DNA from: Chloroflexota bacterium
Lineage (GTDB): Bacteria > Chloroflexota > Chloroflexia > Thermomicrobiales > UBA6265
Length of the DNA stretch: 12,160 nt
Direction: 5' to 3'
Assembly (NCBI GenBank): GCA_023415845.1
Contig: JAEZJB010000291.1
Location: forward strand, 1-12,160
Shown: positions 1 through 6,409 of the stretch, in pieces
Layout: each line of letters starts with the position of its first letter
Numbering within the stretch: the stretch's first letter is position 1
Program-made: the position numbers and the translations under genes
The notes under the pieces: model-generated
The model's database searches: none
The model's input: only the letters and a program-made list of their open reading frames with translations
Told to the model about the DNA's origin: nothing

Positions 1-482
1 TCCCAGAGTGAGGACTCCGGAGTTGGCAGGTCACGACTGACCAGGTCGATCGCCACCGCCGTGACCAGGTCGACCGAGGGCGTGCCGGGTGCGGCCGAGG
101 CCAGCAGTTCCCAGGTCACGCGCCCCCGGCGCAGATACCCCGCCGCCCAGGCCCATTCTCCATCTGCCGCGCGGGTGGCCCAGGTCAGGAAAGTGGCGAT
201 CTCACCATCAAGGTTGGCCGGAGTCTCGAGCAGTTCGACAGGCGACGTCAGCCGCCAGGCATCGGACTGCAGGCGAGCCGCCCCGTCGATCAGGGCCAGT
301 CGCAGGCGTTCGGCGGCTTTGGACGACGCAGACGAGTGAGCGACGACAGTGAGTTCGGGAATCTGGTCGCCGCGAAACGCACGTCCGGCGACGTCCGGGC
401 CGGCGACCCGGAACGAAATGGGTTGGCGTGGACGCGGGTCGAGCACCTGGTGCAGGAACCCGGCCAGATGTCGGGCATTCAC
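1..482 (-). CDS. Hypothetical protein, N-terminal part (gene runs off left edge)
   Basis: An open frame of 160 codons without a stop runs leftward from a GTG at 482-480 to the window edge, so the C-terminus is missing. The start is chosen because a strong Shine-Dalgarno (GGAAAGGA, positions 498-491 on this strand) lies 8 nt upstream. The protein begins MNARHLAGFLHQVLDPRP and reads like a genuine soluble protein: regular helical Leu/Ala patterns, Trp-containing segments (TFLTWATRAADGEWAWAAGY), balanced charge, no signal peptide and no membrane segment. I recognise no family or catalytic motif. It lies 114 bp downstream of the secreted-protein gene on the same strand and could be co-transcribed with it. 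Its ribosome binding site is inside a hairpin (484-519), which hints at translational control. That it is coding is fairly sure; its function is unknown. Confidence 0.7.
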   Translation of the reverse strand, partial: MNARHLAGFLHQVLDPRPRQPISFRVAGPDVAGRAFRGDQIPELTVVAHSSASSKAAERLRLALIDGAARLQSDAWRLTSPVELLETPANLDGEIATFLTWATRAADGEWAWAAGYLRRGRVTWELLASAAPGTPSVDLVTAVAIDLVSRDLPTPESSLW

Positions 483-483
483 G

Positions 484-519
484 AGAGAGGTCCTTTCCGG
501 GACACAGGAAGGACCCTCT
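484..519 (-). promoter_or_regulatory. Hairpin enclosing the Shine-Dalgarno of the leftmost gene
   Basis: An inverted repeat sits directly before the GTG start at 482. On the plus strand, AGAG (484-487) pairs with CTCT (516-519), GGTCCTT (489-495) with AAGGACC (509-515), and CC (497-498) with GG (507-508). There are single unpaired bases at 488 and 496 and an 8-nt loop at 499-506. On the minus strand, the sense strand of the gene, the 3' arm contains the ribosome binding site GGAAAGGA. Folding would hide it and leave the start codon just outside the stem. No run of T follows, so a terminator is less likely. The pairing is seen; the regulatory role is inferred. Confidence 0.5.
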
Positions 520-596
520 GGCTGGCACGAACGCATGGCGTGGTCCTCTTCAGTTCCCGGATAAAGAACGCCGGAACATCGCTGCGGGTTGCATGG

Positions 597-1259
597 TCAG
601 GCGGGTGGCGTGGTCATGGTGCAATCGGCCATCTTCCACGCGCCATGGGGACCGGCAACATCCGTGAATTCCTTGTTGCCGGTTCGCCAAACGACCGTCA
701 TGCCCTCCGGCACATCGTCGATACCAGGCAGGTAGTCGAGCGGCGGCCCGCACGGAACCGGGATCTGATCCAGCGACCGCGCCAGTTGCTCATTTGCCTC
801 GTCACGGACCAGATCGGCCGACCCGCCGCTGACCAGCACGACGGTCACCTGGCGCCCCTGCCACGCCACCGCCTGGGCATACCAGGTGGTGAATGCCGCC
901 ACCCCGACGGTAGTCGACCATTCCTGCCCGGTGATAGTGGCGCCGTCGGCAGTGTGATCGGGTGTCCAGGCGGTGACCTCGGAATGGTAGAACTCGCCTT
1001 CCGGCAATGGGGTGCGGGCGTTGGCGGTCAGTGATCCGGCGGCGGTGCCCGCCAGAGAGGGGTCGTCCCAGAAACTCACCCGCACCTCGATGCTGCGAAT
1101 CGGGGCATCGGGATCGGGATGTTCGTAGCGGATGCCCAGCCACTCGTCGGCGTGCGCATCGGGCGGCGGGGTGGTTTCGACGTCGAACTGGCGCGCGGCA
1201 GCCAGTTGCGGAGCGATGGCGAGAGCGACAACAAGGGCGAGGAAGCGGCGACGATGCAT
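597..1259 (-). CDS. Secreted hypothetical protein with Sec signal peptide
   Basis: This encodes 220 residues. The start ATG at 1259 is preferred over the longer open frame because GGAAAGGG lies about 7 nt upstream and because it puts a textbook signal peptide at the N-terminus: basic MHRRR, a hydrophobic stretch (residues 6-20), and likely cleavage after A22 (AAA-RQ). The mature part is hydrophilic and looks beta-rich. It has a segment typical of exported Chloroflexota proteins (EWLGIRYEHPDPDAP, 39-53), a possible helical region around 145-165, and two cysteines (C170, C213) that could form a disulfide outside the cell. I recognise no domain. It is divergent from the ABC operon, with 286 bp between starts, and is followed by another gene in the same direction after 114 bp. 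An extracytoplasmic location is well supported; its function is unknown. Confidence 0.8.
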   Translation of the reverse strand: MHRRRFLALVVALAIAPQLAAARQFDVETTPPPDAHADEWLGIRYEHPDPDAPIRSIEVRVSFWDDPSLAGTAAGSLTANARTPLPEGEFYHSEVTAWTPDHTADGATITGQEWSTTVGVAAFTTWYAQAVAWQGRQVTVVLVSGGSADLVRDEANEQLARSLDQIPVPCGPPLDYLPGIDDVPEGMTVVWRTGNKEFTDVAGPHGAWKMADCTMTTPPA

Positions 1260-1545
1260 GGAATTGCCCTTTCCAGTGGGTGCGGACACCTGTTTCAACG
1301 CATGACGACAGAACCCGGTTCCGGGCCCGATCGCAGGGTGGAATCGCTCAGGGAATGGACGTCCGGCCAGGTTCGCGTGTTGGTCAGCGGCTGACACGCA
1401 AGCGGGACAGCGAACTCCTGTCGAGCAGTTGGTGCCGGAGCCTGACCACTCTCCCATTGCCCGTTGCATCCGATCGTGTGAGCATTGGGATCTGCGCCTC
1501 CGGCGTGTGTCCCGGTCTTTCTTCCATCGTTCAGGATGCTCTCTC
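1260..1545. other. Divergent intergenic region between secreted protein and ABC operon
   Basis: These 286 bp separate two start codons facing away from each other, so promoters for both directions should be here. I find no convincing -35/-10 pair. The only clean symmetry is a 13-nt palindrome, GTCAGCGGCTGAC, at 1383-1395, which might be an operator half-way between the genes. Open frames crossing this region lack ribosome sites and look like chance frames of GC-rich DNA. Confidence 0.4.
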
Positions 1546-2550
1546 GTGCCGATCATCACCGTCGATTCGCTGGTCAAGGAGTTCCATCGGGCAAAGCGAT
1601 TCGACGGTCCATTTGGTGGGCTGCGCACGCTCTTCACTCGCCAGTCGGAAACGACCCGCGCGGTCGACGGCGTCTCGTTCGCGGTGAACGAAGGCGAGCT
1701 GGTGGGGTATCTCGGGGCCAACGGTGCCGGTAAATCGACCACCATCAAGATGCTCTCCGGCATCCTCGTTCCCACCAGTGGCACGGTCGATGTCGCCGGC
1801 TATGTGCCGTGGGAACGGCGCGAGCAGAACGCGCTCCAGATTGGCGTGGTGTTCGGCCAGCGCACGCAACTGTGGTGGGACCTGCCGCTCGCCGACTCGC
1901 TGAAACTGATTGCCCGCCTCTATCGGGTCGACGACACGCGGTACCGGCGCAATCTCGCCGAGCTGGGGGAACTGCTCGACCTCTCGCCCTTCCTCGACCG
2001 GCCTGTCCGGCAACTCTCGCTGGGGCAACGTATGCGTGGTGACCTCGCGGCCGCCATGCTCTACGAGCCGCGCATCCTCTACCTGGATGAGCCAACCGTT
2101 GGGCTCGATGTGGTGGCGAAGGAGAAAACGCGCCAGTTCGTCGAGGAAATCAACCGCGACCGCGGCACCACCATCATCCTCACCACCCACGACCTGGCCG
2201 ATGTGGAACGGCTCTGCAAGCGGATCATCTTCATTTCGCAGGGCACGGTGCTCTACGACGGATCGGTGGCGGAGCTGAAACGACGGTTCGCCCCGTGGCG
2301 TGAGCTGGTGGTGACCCGGGCCGCCGAGACCCTGGCCGCCGCGCCGCTCACCCTGGAGATGGCGGGCGCCGACGTCGTCGAGCAAACCGACGCCCAGGTC
2401 ACGGTCCGCTTCGACCCGTCGCGGGTGGCCGTCGCCGACCTGATCCAGGCTGTGATCGCCCAGGGCGCCGTCTCCGACATCGCGATCGTCGAGCCGGACC
2501 TGGAAGGCGTGGTGCGGCGCATCACCGAGAACAACGGTCTGCTCCAATGA
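1546..2550 (+). CDS. ABC transporter ATP-binding protein (COG4586-like)
   Basis: This is the ATPase subunit of an ABC-2 type exporter; it should hydrolyse ATP at the inner face of the membrane and drive the two permeases encoded downstream. From the GTG at 1546 it has 334 residues. The start is chosen because AGGA (1533-1536) lies 9 nt upstream and the protein then begins PIITVDSLVKEF as in the family; the frame is open further upstream (ATG at 1429) but unconvincing. Motifs: Walker A GANGAGKST (57-65), Q-loop Gln105 in VVFGQ, signature LSLGQRMR (157-164), Walker B ILYLDEPT (177-184) with GLD after it, and switch His215 in TTHD. The long N-terminal segment before Walker A and the MRGDLAAAMLYEPRILYLDE stretch are typical of the COG4586 group. 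Residues 250-334 form a C-terminal extension. Its stop overlaps the next start (ATGA). The substrate is unknown. Confidence 0.95.
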   Translation: MPIITVDSLVKEFHRAKRFDGPFGGLRTLFTRQSETTRAVDGVSFAVNEGELVGYLGANGAGKSTTIKMLSGILVPTSGTVDVAGYVPWERREQNALQIGVVFGQRTQLWWDLPLADSLKLIARLYRVDDTRYRRNLAELGELLDLSPFLDRPVRQLSLGQRMRGDLAAAMLYEPRILYLDEPTVGLDVVAKEKTRQFVEEINRDRGTTIILTTHDLADVERLCKRIIFISQGTVLYDGSVAELKRRFAPWRELVVTRAAETLAAAPLTLEMAGADVVEQTDAQVTVRFDPSRVAVADLIQAVIAQGAVSDIAIVEPDLEGVVRRITENNGLLQ

Positions 2551-3353
2551 CGATCGCCCGCAACCTCGGTGGCCTGGCCGAACTGGTGAGCTACGCCATT
2601 CGCTACCAGTTCCTCTACCGCTTCAACCTCTTCATGGGGCTGGTGCTGGTTGGCGTGCAGGTCTACCTGTTGACGGTCGTCTGGCGGGCGGCCTATGGCG
2701 ACCGGTCAGAGGTCGATGGCATCGCGATCGGCCAGTTGCTCACCTACCTGACCCTTGCCAACCTGCAGGTCTATTTCCTGCGGCAGGAGCTCGACGGCGG
2801 CATCGAAGCGCGTATCCGGCAGGGCCAGATCGGGTTCGACCTGAGCCGCCCCGTGGGCTACCCGCTGCAGCTGTTTGCCTCGGGCCTCGGCGACATGATC
2901 GGCAAGTTGCCGATGCTGCTGGTGGCGTTTCCGGTTGCCTTCATTGCCGGCGAACTCCGGGGTCCGGCATCCGTCGAGGCGGGCGTAGGCTACGGCATCG
3001 CGTTGACTCTGGCCTGGGTTGTTTCGATGCTGCTGAACGTCCTGATCGGTCTGGTCGCGTTCTGGACACTGGAGATGAACGGCTTCCGGATGGTCTACCG
3101 GCTGATCGGCAACTTCGCCACGGGCGCGCTGGTGCCGCTCTGGTTCATGCCGGATGCGTTGCGCATGGGGGTCGAAATCCTGCCGTTCCAGGCCATCGCC
3201 TTCGTGCCGGTCTCGATCTACGTCGGGGCGCCAGCCACCGGTTCGGTCTGGACTGCGCTCGGCCTGCAGGTTGCCTGGGTGGTGGTGCTGGCCCTCGTCA
3301 TTCGCTGGGTCTGGAGCCAGGCCTTCCGCCACGCGGTCATTCAGGGTGGCTGA
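2547..3353 (+). CDS. ABC-2 type permease, first subunit (COG4587-like)
   Basis: A 268-residue integral membrane protein, translationally coupled to the ATPase by a 4-nt ATGA overlap. Hydrophobic segments lie near residues 27-46, 62-78, 118-137, 145-171, 183-202 and 236-256, giving about six membrane spans. The stretch around LPFQAIAFVPVSIYVG (residues 212-227) is characteristic of ABC2_membrane_6/DUF990-type permeases, which work as a pair of unlike permeases with a COG4586 ATPase. It should form half of the export channel. The partner permease usually follows directly, but here it is displaced by about 570 bp carrying a GIY-YIG unit. The substrate cannot be told from sequence; other members of the wider family are often labelled as antibiotic- or multidrug-type exporters, without proof. 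Confidence 0.9.
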   Translation: MTIARNLGGLAELVSYAIRYQFLYRFNLFMGLVLVGVQVYLLTVVWRAAYGDRSEVDGIAIGQLLTYLTLANLQVYFLRQELDGGIEARIRQGQIGFDLSRPVGYPLQLFASGLGDMIGKLPMLLVAFPVAFIAGELRGPASVEAGVGYGIALTLAWVVSMLLNVLIGLVAFWTLEMNGFRMVYRLIGNFATGALVPLWFMPDALRMGVEILPFQAIAFVPVSIYVGAPATGSVWTALGLQVAWVVVLALVIRWVWSQAFRHAVIQGG

Positions 3354-3379
3354 GATTGCAGAGGCACCCCCTACCCTCC

Positions 3380-3415
3380 GTCATGTCGAGCGGAGCGCAG
3401 CGGAGTCGAGACATC
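3380..3415 (+). repeat. REP-like palindrome, left copy
   Basis: This copy begins GTCATGTCGAGCGG and ends GGAGTCGAGACATC. Its core (CGAGCGGAGCGCAGCGG and the next GAGTCGAG) is identical to the inverted right copy. The outer arms ATGTC (3383-3387) and GACAT (3410-3414) pair, followed by GA/TC pairs with a small bulge. It starts 26 nt after the stop of the first permease gene. Confidence 0.8.
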
Positions 3416-3447
3416 CCGATCGGGGAACCTTACCGATGGGAGGTCGG

Positions 3448-3756
3448 ATGAAGCGAGGAGAATTCTATGTCTACATGGTCGCCAGCCAGTCGCGAACGTT
3501 GTATATCGGCGTGACCAATGATCTTGAGCGACGGATTTGGGAACATCGAACCAAGGTCCTCGGGGGATTCACGGCGAAATACAACATTCACCGACTGGTG
3601 TACGTTGAGATCTATCCCCGGATTGATGATGCGATTGCACGCGAAAAGCAATTGAAGAACTGGAACCGCTCGAAGAAGGTGGTCCTGATTGAACGGGAGA
3701 ATCCGAACTGGCTCGACCTGAGCGGGGAGTGGCCAATAGGCGGGCTGGAGACGTGA
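3448..3756 (+). CDS. Small GIY-YIG family nuclease (COG2827/URI type)
   Basis: A single-domain protein of 102 residues in the GIY-YIG superfamily, whose members cut DNA with one metal ion. The start ATG at 3448 is chosen for the GGGAGG (3438-3443) 4 nt upstream; the in-frame ATG at 3436 would add four residues and destroy that ribosome site. Motifs: YVY (7-9) in place of GIY, YIG (19-21), the conserved Arg in DLERRIWEHR (25-34), and the helix REKQLKNWNRSKKV (65-78) with the likely metal-binding Glu66. The length fits the short COG2827 class. It lies between inverted REP-like palindromes in the sense direction of the ABC operon and could be co-transcribed with it. Codon use is more AT-rich than in the permeases, consistent with transfer. 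A repair role or a role in moving the repeats are both possible; neither is shown. Confidence 0.9.
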   Translation: MKRGEFYVYMVASQSRTLYIGVTNDLERRIWEHRTKVLGGFTAKYNIHRLVYVEIYPRIDDAIAREKQLKNWNRSKKVVLIERENPNWLDLSGEWPIGGLET

Positions 3757-3821
3757 TGACATCGCCATGCGAAGGGGGCTCGGTTGCAGGGACTCGAGGG
3801 GACGAAGCCCTACTGCCCAGA

Positions 3822-3857
3822 GATCCCTCGACTCCGCTGCGCTCCGCTCGGGATGAC
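3822..3857 (-). repeat. REP-like palindrome, right copy (inverted)
   Basis: The reverse complement of this 36-nt block matches the left copy except at four positions. The four fall as two pairs in the outer stem: GT/AC in the left copy is CC/GG here, so ATGTC...GACAT becomes ATCCC...GGGAT and pairing is kept. A weaker extra inverted match, CTCGAGGG near 3794-3801 against CCCTCGA at 3825-3831, may belong to the same structure. Confidence 0.8.
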
Positions 3858-3925
3858 GAGCGGGCGTCGTCCACGTCATGGGGCGATGTAGTTGACTTCC
3901 ACATCGCTCTCCGGGGCAGTTATCG

Positions 3926-4729
3926 ATGAGAGGTCAGGTAGGAGTAACGCTGGCGCTGGCCGGGGCCTCGTTGCGTTCCGAATTCCAGTACCGCGCCAAC
4001 GCCCTGTCCTCCATCCTGGGAGGCATTCTTTACCAACTGACCGGCTTCCTGGTGGTCTTCATCATCGTCGACCGGTTCGGGTCATTGGGTGGCTGGTCGC
4101 TCAGCGAAATCACCTTCCTCTACGGCATGCGGCTCACCTCGCACGGCATCTTCTACCTCTGCTTCTCGCAGTTGTTCGACCTGGACCAGGTCCTGGTTTC
4201 CGGTGAATTCGACCGCTTCATGGTGCGACCGATCCATCCCCTGCTGCAGATGTTCACGCGCAAGCTGCGGGTGAACTGCTTCGGCGACCTGTTGGGCGGC
4301 ACCGCCCTGCTGATCGCGGCCGCTCCCCGCGTCGACCTCGACTGGAACCCGCTGCTGGTGACATTCCTGGCCATCGCGGTCATTGGCGGAGCGCTCGTCG
4401 AAGGCGCGGTGCAGATCACGCTCTCGGCGCTCTCGTTTCGCTGGCTCAATACCCTGGCGGTTCGCACCACCACCAATGAGGTGTTCAACCAGTACGGCAA
4501 CTATCCCCAACGCATCTTCCCGCGCGGCCTGCAGGTGGTGCTGACCTACGTGCTGCCGGTGGCGTTCGTCGCCTACTTCCCGGCCTCGGCGCTGCTGCAC
4601 CGCACCGACGGCCTGCTGGTACCAACCTGGCTCGCGTGGTGCGCCCCGCTGGTGGGCCTGTTGCTCTTCCTCGCCTCGCTCCGCATCTGGCACCGGGCGA
4701 GCCGAGACTATCAGAGTTCTGGAACCTGA
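3926..4729 (+). CDS. ABC-2 type permease, second subunit (COG3694-like)
   Basis: A 267-residue membrane protein, the partner of the permease at 2547 in the same exporter. Family-typical stretches are visible: SGEFDRFMVRPIHPLLQ (residues 92-108) and the segment YPQRIFPRGLQVVLTYVLP (194-212) leading to VAFVAYFPASALL. These mark it as an ABC2_membrane_6/COG3694-type permease. Hydrophobic segments near 28-48, 65-83, 121-134, 143-166, 201-223 and 236-253 suggest about six spans. The start ATG at 3926 has a modest GGGG about 8 nt upstream; no better start is seen. It is cut off from the preceding permease by the GIY-YIG unit, so it may depend on read-through past two hairpins or on its own promoter. 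Confidence 0.9.
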   Translation: MRGQVGVTLALAGASLRSEFQYRANALSSILGGILYQLTGFLVVFIIVDRFGSLGGWSLSEITFLYGMRLTSHGIFYLCFSQLFDLDQVLVSGEFDRFMVRPIHPLLQMFTRKLRVNCFGDLLGGTALLIAAAPRVDLDWNPLLVTFLAIAVIGGALVEGAVQITLSALSFRWLNTLAVRTTTNEVFNQYGNYPQRIFPRGLQVVLTYVLPVAFVAYFPASALLHRTDGLLVPTWLAWCAPLVGLLLFLASLRIWHRASRDYQSSGT

Positions 4730-4868
4730 GCCCCACTTGCCCCGCCCTCGGCCGGGTCGTCTCCCGGTGAAATCCGACCAGAACCAGCTCAGCCGCTAGC
4801 TCCAACCAGCCAGTTCCGGCGACGACGCATCGGGCGAGGGCTTTATCGCGCCTTCCCCAACTGGGTAG

Positions 4869-4881
4869 ACTGGAGACCAGT
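4869..4881. promoter_or_regulatory. Small dyad in the leader of the YHS gene
   Basis: ACTGG and CCAGT flank the three bases AGA, 31-43 nt before the YHS start. A second AACTGG at 4859-4864 could pair with the same CCAGTT, giving two exclusive hairpins or a spaced operator. A weak -10-like TAGACT (4866-4871) overlaps it. The symmetry is seen; a role as a binding site for a metal-responsive regulator is speculative. Confidence 0.25.
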
Positions 4882-4911
4882 TCAGAGCCAAACCACGAAG
4901 GGAGCATCGAC

Positions 4912-5100
4912 ATGGCAGTGGTACGAGACCCGGTCTGTGGCATGGAATTCGAAAGTGGCCAGGCATCGGCCCAGTCGTCATTCAATGGGCAGGCCTATTT
5001 CTTCTGCTCGGATGAATGCCGAAAGCTGTTCGAGGCCAACCCGGAGCAGTACCTCGCCTCGGAAACCGAGCCGGTCGACGCCCCGGTGCCACCCCAGTAG
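4912..5100 (+). CDS. YHS domain protein
   Basis: A complete 62-residue protein consisting almost only of a YHS domain (PF04945-type). It has the opening DPVCGM (residues 6-11), an aromatic Y29-F-F followed by C32 and C36, and the helix CRKLFEANPEQYL (36-48), with a short acidic, Pro-rich tail. YHS domains occur alone or fused to heavy-metal ATPases and mercury/copper proteins and are thought to bind or sense metal through the cysteines; Cys9, Cys32 and Cys36 are the candidate ligands here. There is no signal peptide, so it is probably cytoplasmic. The start is firm: AAGGGAG (4898-4904) lies 7 nt upstream. It stands alone, 182 bp after the ABC operon, and ends before a strong hairpin shared with the convergent beta-lactamase-like gene. 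Confidence 0.92.
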   Translation: MAVVRDPVCGMEFESGQASAQSSFNGQAYFFCSDECRKLFEANPEQYLASETEPVDAPVPPQ

Positions 5101-5141
5101 CATCCCCAATCTCTGGTGACGCCGATCCTCGGAGATGGATG

Positions 5142-5182
5142 AAAACGAGCGGTTGACGGACATACCGTCAACCGCTCGTTTT
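5142..5182. terminator. Bidirectional rho-independent terminator
   Basis: AAAACGAGCGGTTGACGG (5142-5159) and its exact reverse complement (5165-5182) form an 18-bp perfect stem with a 5-nt loop ACATA. The four A on one side and four T on the other give a short U-tract in both directions. It lies between the stop of the YHS gene (5100) and the stop of the convergent beta-lactamase-like gene (5198), exactly where a shared terminator is expected. Confidence 0.92.
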
Positions 5183-5197
5183 GCTTTCCACACTGGA

Positions 5198-6409
5198 TTA
5201 TCGAGCGCCTGGCCCACCGACCTGAACACGCTCCCGCAGCGAGCGGCCAGTGACCGCGTCACTTACGGGCGCGACGCCGATGCCGTAATAGAGGGGCGGG
5301 ATATCCTGCACACCGGCGCCGATCAGCGCCAGCCGCTGTTCGACCAGCACGGCATGGTCCGGATCCGGCAGCGCCTGGGCAAAGGTCACGATCGCCCGGG
5401 GTCCATCCGAGAGGAACAACAGGCCCGCATCATTCATCGCGTCCGGCAGGTCACCCGGCTTGTTCAGCACGAGCAGATGCTCGAAGAAGAAGGGAATCCG
5501 GTCGCGAATCACATTTCGCTGCATCACGTAGGCGACCTGCTCGCTGACCCACGGCGAGATCAGCGTGTCGTGCAGCACGGCCAGCTGGTACCGCGCCATG
5601 TCCAGCGGGGTGGTGATGTTGACCGAACCGCTCGCCGCCGCACTTTGCTCCAGGTACTGCTCGGCCATGCCCAGGTCTTCAACCGACCCATCGACCCCGG
5701 GCGCGGGTGGCCAGTTGGGAACGTCGGCCAGGTCGGCAAAGAGATAGGTGTCTTCCATGCCAATCGCCAGGGCAGTCTCGCGCAGGGCTTCCGGCGTCGT
5801 CAGCGTCAGCAGGGTGCGGGCCGCGACATTGCTGGAATAGGCGCCCATCGCGAGGATGTATTCCTGGATGGAAAACGACGACCCGATCTCGGCATGGGTG
5901 AAATAGTTGTCGATTGCCTCGTAGAAGACGGCCCCATCGAGCACGACATACTGATCCAGCGAGAGTTCGCCCAGTTCGACCCGGCGGTAGATGTCCGCCA
6001 TCACGATCAGCTTGTAGGTGCTGGCTGTGATGAAGGGAAGCTGGGCGTTATAGGACGCTACGATGGTGCCATCGGCCTCGACAGCCATGAAGCCATAAAC
6101 GCCGATTTGCTCCGAAAGCAGGTCGGTGGCGAGGCGCTGTTCAGGTGTATCGGGAATGGCTTTGGGCCGCGCTATCAACTGGTTCGCCGGCTCTTCGGTT
6201 GGGGTGGGCGGAACGACCGTCGGCGTTGGCGGGGGTGGAACCGCAGTCGCAGTCGGCGGCGGCAAGGTGGCGGTTGGCGTCGGCGGCACGACGGTAGGCG
6301 TGGGTGATGCCGTGTCGGAGAAGCCACACGACACGGTGAACAGGAGGTAAAGCCCTGCGAGGAAGATACCCAGGGCACGCGGGGCGAATTTGCCTGTTTT
6401 GTCCGACAC
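5198..6409 (-). CDS. Class A beta-lactamase-like serine hydrolase, probable lipoprotein
   Basis: 403 residues from a GTG at 6409, with AGGG 7 nt upstream. The N-terminus is a signal sequence (hydrophobic 13-27) ending in FTVSC, with Cys28 as likely lipid-modified residue; the -3 position is unusual for a lipobox. Residues 36-74 are a Pro/Thr-rich linker containing the 11-mer PTPTVVPPTPT twice (36-46, 61-71). The catalytic domain (about 85-385) has the SxxK motif S130-T-Y-K133, the S-x-N motif S192-S-N194, and K317-P-G319 where KTG is usual. I cannot find the omega-loop ExxLN motif of true class A beta-lactamases. The protein therefore belongs to the Beta-lactamase2 (PF13354) fold, but antibiotic hydrolysis is doubtful; a penicillin-binding or other esterase-type role in the cell wall is equally possible. 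It is divergent from the enolase-family gene. Confidence 0.85.
   Translation of the reverse strand: MSDKTGKFAPRALGIFLAGLYLLFTVSCGFSDTASPTPTVVPPTPTATLPPPTATAVPPPPTPTVVPPTPTEEPANQLIARPKAIPDTPEQRLATDLLSEQIGVYGFMAVEADGTIVASYNAQLPFITASTYKLIVMADIYRRVELGELSLDQYVVLDGAVFYEAIDNYFTHAEIGSSFSIQEYILAMGAYSSNVAARTLLTLTTPEALRETALAIGMEDTYLFADLADVPNWPPAPGVDGSVEDLGMAEQYLEQSAAASGSVNITTPLDMARYQLAVLHDTLISPWVSEQVAYVMQRNVIRDRIPFFFEHLLVLNKPGDLPDAMNDAGLLFLSDGPRAIVTFAQALPDPDHAVLVEQRLALIGAGVQDIPPLYYGIGVAPVSDAVTGRSLRERVQVGGPGAR
6195..6305 (-). repeat. Degenerate tandem repeat coding for Pro/Thr linker
   Basis: About 110 bp of GC-rich short repeats, reading GGCGTTGGCGGGGGTGG-like units on the plus strand. On the minus strand they encode residues 36-71 of the lipoprotein, with the peptide PTPTVVPPTPT present twice. 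Such tracts can change length by slippage. Confidence 0.7.

Larger units (their letters stand above)
3380..3857 (+). mobile_element. Putative mobile unit: GIY-YIG gene between inverted REP-like palindromes
   Basis: Two 36-nt imperfect palindromes (3380-3415 and 3822-3857) face each other and enclose a single GIY-YIG nuclease gene. The unit lies between two permease genes that normally abut or overlap, so it looks inserted. By eye the enclosed gene is clearly less GC-rich than the flanking permease genes. I see no obvious target-site duplication and no transposase. Mobility is inferred from the arrangement; it resembles the logic of REP/RAYT elements, where a single-domain nuclease is flanked by short palindromes, but with a different nuclease fold. 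Confidence 0.55.

Noticed and set aside
1429..1545. An N-terminal extension of the ABC ATPase starting at the ATG at 1429.
   Set aside because: The extra 39 residues are Arg/Ser/His-rich without family similarity, and the GTG at 1546 has a well-spaced ribosome site.
1260..1784. An N-terminal extension of the secreted protein to 1784 on the minus strand.
   Set aside because: It would overlap the divergent ABC gene and bury the signal peptide; the start at 1259 explains both.
4842..4871. Promoter for the YHS gene: TTATCG at 4843 and TAGACT at 4866.
   Set aside because: The -35 element matches the consensus poorly, and such matches are expected by chance; kept only as a remark.
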